This document shows, piece after piece, positions 1 through 4,756 of a DNA stretch of 6,468 nt. The notes under the pieces were generated by a model that was not told where the DNA came from, searched no databases, and saw nothing but the letters and a program-made list of their open reading frames with translations. The translations under genes and the position numbers were made by a program. Origin of the DNA: Propionibacteriaceae bacterium (GTDB lineage: Bacteria > Actinomycetota > Actinomycetes > Propionibacteriales > Propionibacteriaceae); the NCBI GenBank assembly GCA_031262845.1, contig JAISGZ010000074.1:1-6468 (forward strand), read 5' to 3'. The stretch's first letter is position 1. Each line of letters begins with the position of its first letter.

Positions 1-45
1 GTCATCATCGGGTTGGTCGTTTTCGGAGTCATTCCGGCGGTCTAG
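1..45 (+). CDS. 3' end of a probable membrane-protein gene (partial)
   Basis: Frame 1 of the plus strand reads VIIGLVVFGVIPAV and then a TAG stop at 43-45. This is a strongly hydrophobic stretch, as expected for a C-terminal membrane helix, with G and C in most third codon positions. The gene would run into the window from the left and converge on rmuC. The stop codon lies inside the CTAG (42-45) at the outer end of the foldback element, so the end of the protein may have been set or preserved by that insertion. Only 14 residues are visible and the other two plus frames also stay open here, so this is an inference from hydrophobicity and convergent layout. The family cannot be named. Confidence 0.4.
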   Translation, partial: VIIGLVVFGVIPAV

Positions 46-225
46 TGGTCTGTCGCATCGAGAATTTTCCCTTCGGAAAATTGTCGTGTGATTCGTGGTG
101 GCCGGTGGGGTGGCCAGCCAGGCGGAGGAGGAGCCGGTAGTGGATCTACCGGCGACGACGACAACGCGGCTGGGTGCCCCACCGGGTGCCGCGAATACGG
201 CATTTTCGATGCGACAGACCACTAG
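42..225. repeat. Foldback (MITE-like) element with 20-bp perfect terminal inverted repeats
   Basis: Left arm 42-61 (CTAGTGGTCTGTCGCATCGA) is the exact reverse complement of right arm 206-225. The interior folds concentrically: 102-110 pairs with 177-185, 114-119 with 168-173, and 133-140 with 146-153 around a 5-base loop, all centred near base 143. Two side hairpins sit between the outer arms and this core, at 63-70/75-82 (8-bp stem, CTTC loop) and 187-191/198-202. Both outer ends are CTAG. The right end directly abuts the TGA of rmuC and the left end contains the TAG of the plus-strand gene, so the element fills the whole gap between two convergent genes. No transposase is encoded. As RNA it would be highly structured from either side and might act as a bidirectional terminator, although there is no U-tract. 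A non-autonomous mobile element is inferred from the repeat geometry; IS630/Tc1-mariner elements are known to duplicate TA, often within CTAG. Confidence 0.8.
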
Positions 226-1554
226 TCACTCCACCAACAAACTGTCCTCCTCATCGTCGAATTCCAGCACGGCTAGCGGTAACGGCTCGTCGGCCGTGAT
301 CGGGCTGAGTTCGACCGACCGCAATTTCCGATTGATAGCCCGGGTGCGCGTCCCGACGATCTGTTCCAAGGTCTTGTCGGCGGTCTGGATTTGTTTGTGG
401 GCTTTGTCGAGCATGCCTTCGAATTTGACGAATTCGCTCTTGACGCTACGCAACGTATCCCAGACTTCTTGTGACCGTTGTTCGATCGCTAGCGTTCGGA
501 AACCCATTTGAAGGGAGCTGAGGAAAGCCGATAATGTCGTTAAGCCAACGGCGGTTACCTGGTATTTATCACGTAATTCTTCGAACAGAGCAGCATTCTG
601 AACAACTTCGGCGTACAGACCTTCGGTTGGTAAAAACATCAGGGCAAAGTCAGTGGTTCGCGGCGGCACGATGTACTTATCGTGAATATCACGCGCGCAG
701 ACCCGGATTTTCTGGGCCAACGATTTCCGGGCTTCATCGATCGCTGATTTGTCGGTGGCGTCGAGCAATCGGTTGTAATCCTCGATCGGGAACTTCGAGT
801 CGATCGGCAACAGGACCGTACCGTCACCTTGGCCAGGCAGTTTGATGACGAACTCAACGCGCTTGTTGTCGTGGATTTCGACGTTGGCTTCGTACTGGCT
901 CGGCGCCAAGATGTCAGACAGAAGCTTTTCCAGTCTGACTTCGCCATACGTACCACGCTCCTTGATGTTGGTGAGAGCGTTCTTGAGGCTCTTGGCGTCG
1001 GCCGCCAGGTTCTTCATCTCACCCAAGCCCTGCTGGACGCTGTCGAGTTTTTGGCTGACCAATTCGAACGACTTCGCCAGCCGAGTTTCCAGAGTTTTCT
1101 GAAGTTTCTCGTCAACCACGCCTTGCATCTGTTCCAGACGCTTCTCATTGCTTGTCTGGAGGGCGGCGATTTTCTGTTCCAGCGTTGTGTTGACCTTGTC
1201 AAGCTGTTCCGTGTTAGCCCGTTGAATGACCAACAGGCGACCGTCAATCTGGGCCTGAAACTTCTCCATCTGGGTTTGGAAATCACGTAACTGGCGGCTG
1301 GTCTCTTCGCGGTTGGCCTGCAGCGTGGTTTGGACACTTTCCTGAATCAAGCCGAAGCGTTGGAACTGTTCGGTCGCGCCACTACCAATTTGTTTGGCCA
1401 CACTGTCGCGCTGTTCATCGCCGTGGCGTTTGAGTAATTCCACGATGACGGTTGTGACGTCCGATTTTCGCCCCCGCAGCAGCAGCCCGGCGATCAGAAT
1501 CAGCAAGGCAAGGCCGACGACACTAAGAATGATGATGATCAACTGGCTATCCAC
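226..1554 (-). CDS. rmuC: RmuC family DNA recombination protein
   Basis: This 442-residue protein has the RmuC layout. Residues about 4-26 form one hydrophobic N-terminal membrane anchor, followed by basic RGRK. Residues about 45-190 are rich in Q, E, K and L and are probably coiled coil. Residues about 197-400 form the conserved RmuC domain, with the landmarks KERGTYGEVRLEKLL (198-212), LPIDSKFPIEDY (249-260), FALMFLPTEGLYAEV (303-317) and MGFRTLAIEQRSQEVW (350-365). The last 30 residues are an acidic tail. RmuC family proteins are described as limiting inversion or recombination at short inverted repeats and carry a nuclease-like core; the exact activity here is not shown by the sequence. 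The start is GTG at 1552-1554, supported by GGAG at 1563-1566, 8 bases upstream. The gene lies downstream of vapC on the same strand with a 103-base gap and ends directly at the foldback element. Length is normal for the family. Confidence 0.93.
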   Translation of the reverse strand: MDSQLIIIILSVVGLALLILIAGLLLRGRKSDVTTVIVELLKRHGDEQRDSVAKQIGSGATEQFQRFGLIQESVQTTLQANREETSRQLRDFQTQMEKFQAQIDGRLLVIQRANTEQLDKVNTTLEQKIAALQTSNEKRLEQMQGVVDEKLQKTLETRLAKSFELVSQKLDSVQQGLGEMKNLAADAKSLKNALTNIKERGTYGEVRLEKLLSDILAPSQYEANVEIHDNKRVEFVIKLPGQGDGTVLLPIDSKFPIEDYNRLLDATDKSAIDEARKSLAQKIRVCARDIHDKYIVPPRTTDFALMFLPTEGLYAEVVQNAALFEELRDKYQVTAVGLTTLSAFLSSLQMGFRTLAIEQRSQEVWDTLRSVKSEFVKFEGMLDKAHKQIQTADKTLEQIVGTRTRAINRKLRSVELSPITADEPLPLAVLEFDDEEDSLLVE

Positions 1555-1562
1555 GGATCAGG

Positions 1563-1566
1563 CTCC
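1563..1566 (-). promoter_or_regulatory. Ribosome binding site of rmuC
   Basis: On the minus strand GGAG lies 8 bases before the GTG at 1554-1552. It supports that GTG as the real start, which matters because the protein begins immediately with its membrane anchor. No convincing -10/-35 pair is visible in the 103 bases between vapC and rmuC, so rmuC may be partly read through from the toxin-antitoxin operon. Confidence 0.6.
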
Positions 1567-1657
1567 TTACACGTCCCAGGGGGATGAAGAAGACCTTAGC
1601 GGCCCCCGCTGACAATGGCGTTTTACCTAGCCAACGGCGGAAGTCTCGGCTTCACGG

Positions 1658-2047
1658 TCACCACAACCGGCGAAACTCGGGCAAGGTGTCGAAAACTGAG
1701 TCGGCGCTGACCAGACGCACACTTTCGATCATGGCTTGGGCTGCCAGCAGTCGATCGAAGGGGTCTTTGTGATCCCAGGTGAGCTGGCCGGCGGCGATTC
1801 CGTGGGCCGCTCGAATCGGTAATTCAACGGCCGTTAAACGGTTCAGCAGGGCGGCGTAACCAGTCAGAATCGGCTCGGCTTCGGGCCATTTCCCGGCCTG
1901 CCGTTTGATCGACATTTCCCACGGTGTTGCCGCAGACACGAGCAATTGGTTGGTTTCTGGGGTGAGGGCGCTGAGAGCTGTGGAACTGATTTTCTCCGGC
2001 GCCGCGATCAGCCAAAAGAAGACGTGGGTGTCGATGAGCAGTCTCAT
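1658..2047 (-). CDS. vapC: PIN-domain type II toxin, VapC-like ribonuclease
   Basis: This is a complete 129-residue PIN-domain protein, the usual size for VapC toxins, which are metal-dependent endoribonucleases that cleave RNA when freed from their antitoxin. Acidic residues of the active site are visible: D6 in LLIDTHVFFWL, E44 in TPWEMSIK, D95 and D98 in HKDPFDRLLAAQA, and D116 in SADSVF. The WEMSIK and DPFDRLLAAQA motifs place it in the common DTHxxxW subgroup of PIN toxins. The start chosen is the ATG at 2047-2045; it overlaps the stop of the antitoxin as ATGA, a typical sign of translational coupling. An in-frame start 12 bases upstream (2059) exists but would add four non-conserved residues inside the antitoxin. 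The toxin looks intact and probably active. Its RNA target cannot be predicted from the sequence. Confidence 0.9.
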   Translation of the reverse strand: MRLLIDTHVFFWLIAAPEKISSTALSALTPETNQLLVSAATPWEMSIKRQAGKWPEAEPILTGYAALLNRLTAVELPIRAAHGIAAGQLTWDHKDPFDRLLAAQAMIESVRLVSADSVFDTLPEFRRLW

Positions 2048-2274
2048 TCGCCGTACCAATCCCGGAGTTCGGCCTCAGTCATCGGCTCCAACAGGTCAGA
2101 GGTCAGGTTCAGCGGCATCAAACCGAACTGCCGTTGTCCCGAGTGATCGGCCCTTTCCAGTCGGACGACCGGTTCGCCCCGGCGCGTCACAATCACCTCG
2201 TCGCCGTTGAGGGCTCGGTCAACAAGTTCGGAAAGTTTCGCCTTGGCCTCTTGGATGCCGACCGTCACTGTCAT
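2044..2274 (-). CDS. Phd/YefM family antitoxin of the VapC-like toxin
   Basis: This 76-residue protein begins MTVTVGIQEAKAKLSELVD and continues with GDEVIVTRRGEPVVRL (24-39), the diagnostic pattern of the Phd/YefM DNA-binding antitoxin fold. Residues about 45-76 form the more variable, acidic C-terminal tail (MTEAELRDWYGE) that in this family wraps around and blocks the toxin. It overlaps the toxin start by four bases (2044-2047), so both are made from one message. The start is the ATG at 2274-2272; a GTG at 2292 is in frame but would add six residues (MRYSGN) ahead of the conserved beginning and overlap a likely -10 element. Known members bind their own promoter, alone or with the toxin, and repress it. 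Family assignment is firm; calling it vapB rather than phd is only convention. Confidence 0.9.
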   Translation of the reverse strand: MTVTVGIQEAKAKLSELVDRALNGDEVIVTRRGEPVVRLERADHSGQRQFGLMPLNLTSDLLEPMTEAELRDWYGE

Positions 2275-2280
2275 ATTTCC

Positions 2281-2286
2281 ACTATA
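2281..2286 (-). promoter_or_regulatory. Putative -10 element giving a leaderless vapBC message
   Basis: On the minus strand TATAGT ends six bases before the antitoxin ATG (2274). Transcription normally begins about seven bases after a -10 element, so the message would start at or very near the ATG itself. The GGAA between them (2280-2277) is too close to the start to be a good ribosome binding site, which fits leaderless translation, common in actinobacteria. No clear -35 hexamer is seen upstream. A short tandem GGTGC GGTGC (about 2298-2289) lies next to it and could belong to an antitoxin operator, but this is weak. Confidence 0.45.
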
Positions 2287-2338
2287 CCGCACCGCACCAG
2301 CTAGTCCGGTTCGGTTCTTTCTCGGTGCTCCGATGCGC

Positions 2339-2363
2339 TTTGAGGTCTCGTGGGGTCCTCAAA
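2339..2363. other. Hairpin in the vapB-mutY divergent region
   Basis: TTTGAGG (2339-2345) and CCTCAAA (2357-2363) form a 7-bp stem with an 11-base loop, followed on the plus strand by ATTTC. It resembles a weak terminator, but no plus-strand gene ends just before it. It lies upstream of the mutY promoter region and may simply be a chance stem. Confidence 0.25.
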
Positions 2364-2450
2364 ATTTCAAGCCCGATTGGTTAGCTCGCAAGCGGGGCGA
2401 CTCTCTGCCGACGAACACGTTAAACAGGCGATTCACAAGGAGAAATGCCG

Positions 2451-2485
2451 CTATATCGTAATTTACTATATCGTAATATAGTAAA
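2451..2485. promoter_or_regulatory. AT-rich palindromic operator overlapping the likely mutY promoter
   Basis: TTTACTATAT (2462-2471) and ATATAGTAAA (2476-2485) are perfect inverted repeats around a CGTA spacer. In addition CTATATCGTAAT occurs twice, at 2451-2462 and 2466-2477, as a direct repeat with a 15-base period. The block has only 7 G/C in 36 bases, a sharp AT island beside a GC-rich gene. On the plus strand TATAGT at 2477-2482 fits a -10 element, which would start the mutY message near 2489; the palindrome also supplies TATAGT on the minus strand. A repressor bound here would cover the mutY promoter. The bound protein is not encoded in the window and its family is unknown. Confidence 0.55.
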
Positions 2486-2517
2486 ACGGAGGGGCTCGAT
2501 AGAGACGGCTTTGCCGG

Positions 2518-3411
2518 GTGAGTGTGACTCTGCGGCACACTAGTGGGGTGCTCGTCAGTTCCGTGATTGCCTGGTTCGGTCAGGCGGGGCGTGATTTGCC
2601 GTGGCGGCGACCCGACCGCACGCCATGGGGTGTCGTCGTCAGCGAAGTTATGTTGCAACAAACGCCCGTGGCTCGGGTGCTGGAGCCGTGGCGGCGCTGG
2701 CTGGAGCGGTGGCCGCGGCCGGTGGATTTGGCGGCGGCCTCACCGGCTGAGGTCTTGCGCCAGTGGGAACGTTTGGGTTATCCCCGGCGGGCCTTGCGGT
2801 TGCGGGAAGCCACCATCGTCATGCGTGATGACTACGATGGCGCTGTCCCTGACACGGTAGAACAACTGGCCAGTTTGCCGGGTTTCGGCCACTACACGGC
2901 CGCCGCCGTGGCCGCCTTCGCCTTCGGCCGCCGAGCCGTTGTTCTCGACACAAACATTCGCCGTCTACTAGCCCGAACACTGAATGGTGAAGCCCTTCCG
3001 GCGCCTTCACTGAAGCGGGCCGAGCTAGCTCAAGCCGAAGCCATCTTGCCGATCGCCCCAGCTGAGTCCGTGGCTTGGAACCGGGCGGCCATGGAACTCG
3101 GTTCGTTGGTTTGCCGGGCCCGGCAGCCAGCCTGTGCCGATTGTCCCGTGATCGCGGACTGTCGTTGGTATCAAGCCGGTCAGCCCGCCGATCCCCACGC
3201 CGACCGTCGTCGACCCCAGTCGTGGGCTGGTTCCGATCGTCAGGCCCGTGGTCGGATCATGGCCGCTCTGCGGGCCGCACCCGATGGCGTGGCGTTGGCG
3301 GCCGCCACAGCTTTGATCGTGGATCCCGAACAGGCCCACCGGGCCATCACTGGCTTGATCGCCGACGGTCTGGCTGTTCAGTGTGGTGAGTGGCTTCAGT
3401 TGCCGTCGTGA
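2518..3411 (+). CDS. mutY: A/G-specific adenine DNA glycosylase MutY
   Basis: MutY removes adenine mispaired with 8-oxoguanine and so starts base excision repair that prevents G-to-T mutations. The 297-residue product carries the family landmarks: RDLPWR (25-30), SEVMLQQTPVARV (42-54) with catalytic E43, the helix-hairpin-helix LPGFGHYTAAAV (120-131), LDTNIRRL (143-150) with catalytic D144, and the [4Fe-4S] cluster cysteines C199, C206, C209 and C215 (spacing 6-2-5). After the cluster only about 80 residues follow, so the C-terminal NUDIX-like 8-oxoG recognition domain of proteobacterial MutY is absent, as in short actinobacterial forms; the tail SDRQARGRIMAALR resembles the mycobacterial one. 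The first in-frame start after the upstream stop is GTG 2518; GTG at 2524, 2548 and 2563 are alternatives, all ahead of the conserved core. GGAGG at 2488-2492 is 25 bases from 2518, too far to decide the start. Confidence 0.95.
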   Translation: MSVTLRHTSGVLVSSVIAWFGQAGRDLPWRRPDRTPWGVVVSEVMLQQTPVARVLEPWRRWLERWPRPVDLAAASPAEVLRQWERLGYPRRALRLREATIVMRDDYDGAVPDTVEQLASLPGFGHYTAAAVAAFAFGRRAVVLDTNIRRLLARTLNGEALPAPSLKRAELAQAEAILPIAPAESVAWNRAAMELGSLVCRARQPACADCPVIADCRWYQAGQPADPHADRRRPQSWAGSDRQARGRIMAALRAAPDGVALAAATALIVDPEQAHRAITGLIADGLAVQCGEWLQLPS

Positions 3412-3569
3412 GGTTTGGACTCCATCCGAATCGGACTGCTTGGTGTTGGGAGCTTGAGAACAGCGCTTCGGCTTGTCCAGCGTCTGTCTGAGGGCGGCCG
3501 AACCGAAAGATGCCGCTCGCATTTGATCAGATAATGATCCGGGCGCACTATGGGATTACCGATCAATAG

Positions 3570-3626
3570 GTTCTACCGCTTGACGAAGATTATGTTGAAC
3601 GCCTGGCATATTTTACGCTCAATTAA
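3570..3626 (+). other. Possible short gene remnant between mutY and the methyltransferase
   Basis: Between in-frame stops (TAG 3567, TAA 3624) the plus strand reads 18 codons, VLPLDEDYVERLAYFTLN, which has a protein-like character in a stretch otherwise without coding signs. It may be a leftover of a degraded gene, or chance. The 247 bases from 3412 to 3658 hold no other candidate gene and no clear terminator for the two convergent genes that end here. Confidence 0.12.
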
Positions 3627-3658
3627 ATACCGATGGAAGTGTATTATCCAGCAAGGAA

Positions 3659-4282
3659 CTATTCCTTGTTCACTAGTGGTTTTACCCAAGCGATGGTGTA
3701 GCGGTAATAGACCCTTCGCCTTACTTGGCTACCGGGGAGGATCGTGGCGGCGGCCGCTCGAATCTCGGTGAACGATTCGGACGGCTGGGCGGTCGTCATA
3801 TCTGGATAACCGGACTCTCTGCGCGCCTTACTCATCAACCGAATTGGAACCAGCACCATCCCGGAGATAATCCAATCGGAGATCGTCTTGTTCGCCGACA
3901 GACCGACAACACGGAGTTCTCCTCCTGGTGCGAGCAAGTCACGCATGCGTTCGAGAGCCGGGAGAAGAGGCATGTGGTGGAGCGAGGCAACGCAGGTGAT
4001 GAGGTCGAAGCGCCCCATTTTGAGTTCGGGCGTGTTGAGGAAATCGCCAAGGATTAGCTGCACCTCGTTAGGGTTTGAGAAGCGTGCGCGGGCTCGCGAA
4101 AGTGCCGACGCATCCGTGTCTATTCCAGTAACGTGTTTAGTTCGTGCCGCGAGCTTCTTCAGCAGAAGGCCGTCGCCGCAGCCAATGTCGAGGACGTGGC
4201 TGGTATGACTGGGGACGGCGTCAAGTAATTCTGAGTGATAAGCCGTGTTGTGATTCCAGTAGTCGAGTATTTTCCCTGCTCC
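3659..4282 (-). CDS. Class I SAM-dependent methyltransferase, 5' end lacking a start codon
   Basis: The minus frame is open for 207 codons from just after an in-frame TGA (4285-4283) to TAG at 3661-3659. It contains a complete class I methyltransferase core: ILDYWNHNTAYHSELL near the beginning, motif I VLDIGCGDG (30-38) that binds S-adenosylmethionine, GIDTDASALSRAR (53-65) with the acidic residue contacting the SAM ribose, GDF (79-81), FDLITCVASLHHM (about 93-105) and LLAPGGELRVVG. The substrate is unknown. No ATG, GTG or TTG occurs in frame before codon 74 (GTG at 4063), which lies after motif I and would yield a non-functional 134-residue piece. Adding one A to the AAAA run at 4274-4271 would join the core to an upstream open frame reading RRDDEEQGK, though that frame too has no standard start. 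So the gene is either damaged at its 5' end, starts at an unusual codon, or carries a sequence error. It converges on mutY. Confidence 0.75.
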   Translation of the reverse strand, partial: GAGKILDYWNHNTAYHSELLDAVPSHTSHVLDIGCGDGLLLKKLAARTKHVTGIDTDASALSRARARFSNPNEVQLILGDFLNTPELKMGRFDLITCVASLHHMPLLPALERMRDLLAPGGELRVVGLSANKTISDWIISGMVLVPIRLMSKARRESGYPDMTTAQPSESFTEIRAAAATILPGSQVRRRVYYRYTIAWVKPLVNKE

Positions 4283-4346
4283 TCATCGTCCCGGCGGCCA
4301 TTCTCTCCGATATCGAGGTTCAGCCTCTACCAAGTATGTAGTAAAT

Positions 4347-4375
4347 CCTTGACACATACGCATAACCTGTCAAGG
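4347..4375. repeat. 8-bp inverted repeat upstream of the methyltransferase
   Basis: CCTTGACA (4347-4354) and TGTCAAGG (4368-4375) are perfect inverted repeats separated by 13 bases. Each arm contains TTGACA, the consensus -35 hexamer, one on each strand. No matching -10 hexamer at 16-18 bases is visible on either strand, so a promoter is not established. The site lies about 65-95 bases before the methyltransferase frame on its upstream side and could be an operator. Confidence 0.4.
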
Positions 4376-4399
4376 TTATCCGACGGGAGGGCTGAGAGG

Positions 4400-4470
4400 T
4401 CATGAACCATTTAAGGTCGATGCTGCCCGGCACCTTCACAGTATCGCGAAGGTGCCGATATGGCTCATGA
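4400..4470. repeat. Nested hairpin with a perfect 10-bp inner stem
   Basis: CGGCACCTTC (4428-4437) and GAAGGTGCCG (4448-4457) form a perfect GC-rich stem with a 10-base loop. Outside it 4400-4410 and 4460-4470 pair at 10 of 11 positions, making an asymmetric nested structure. There is no T-tract on either side, so it is not a standard intrinsic terminator, and no gene end lies close by. It could be the meeting point of two element ends, a recombination site or a structured RNA. Confidence 0.55.
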
Positions 4471-4756
4471 AGCATTGGCTCAGGCGAGATAGTCAACCGT
4501 CATTTTTGTTAGAAATAACGACGCATTTTTCCAGAGCTTTGCCCTTTTGCGATCCACCCTGGAGGTGCTTCTATGAGCCAAATCGCCCGTTGTATGCCAG
4601 TGACCAGAATCTTTATAGGCGCATATTCCTAACTGTGGTAAGCAGCGGCATGACTGGCCATAGCTAGGAATTATCATTTCCCTCAAGAACGCTTTACTTG
4701 AGTTGGGCTGATGAGACCGCTGTTAGCGCATTCTGAGGATTCATGAATGTATGAAA

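Larger units (their letters stand above)
4283..4756. other. 474-base stretch without a convincing gene
   Basis: Open frames on both strands here (for example 4452-4667 plus and 4480-4686 minus) overlap each other, lack recognisable motifs and have unbiased third positions. Composition is AT-richer than the left half of the window; blocks 4321-4380 and 4501-4560 each have 25 G/C of 60. It holds the upstream region of the methyltransferase, two strong inverted repeats (4347-4375 and 4428-4457) and the region after the 438-codon gene. A weak stem CTCAAG/CTTGAG (4682-4687/4697-4702) lies about 55 bases past that gene's stop but has no T-tract. Confidence 0.5.

Noticed and set aside
95..511. 138-codon plus-strand open frame over the foldback element and the end of rmuC
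   Set aside because: It spans the repeat and runs antisense to the conserved RmuC C terminus; its Ser/Thr-rich product looks like a shadow frame.
829..1290. 153-codon plus-strand open frame
   Set aside because: It is antisense to the coiled-coil and core region of rmuC; its Leu-rich product is the mirror of Gln/Glu-rich codons.
2445..2543. 32-codon frame starting MPLYRN after AAGGAG, across the AT-rich palindrome
   Set aside because: The ribosome site is only two bases from the ATG, the repeated LYRN arises from the 15-base direct repeat, and the frame overlaps the mutY start. An operator explains the sequence better.
3418..3440. TCCGA-A-TCGGA mini-palindrome after mutY as a terminator
   Set aside because: The stem is five bases around a single base and has no T-tract; it cannot form a normal terminator hairpin.
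3025..3522. 165-codon minus-strand open frame
   Set aside because: It is antisense to the C-terminal half of mutY, with low-complexity Gly/Thr composition and no motif.
3669..3680. CACTAGTGGT in the methyltransferase tail and ACTAGTGGGG near 2539, similar to the start of the foldback arm
   Set aside because: The match to the 20-base arm is only about 7-8 bases, with no partner arm nearby, so these are not further copies.
4452..4667. 71-codon plus frame, with an overlapping 68-codon minus frame at 4480-4686
   Set aside because: The two overlap on opposite strands, neither has a ribosome site, codon bias or recognisable motif, and the inner hairpin covers the start of the plus frame.
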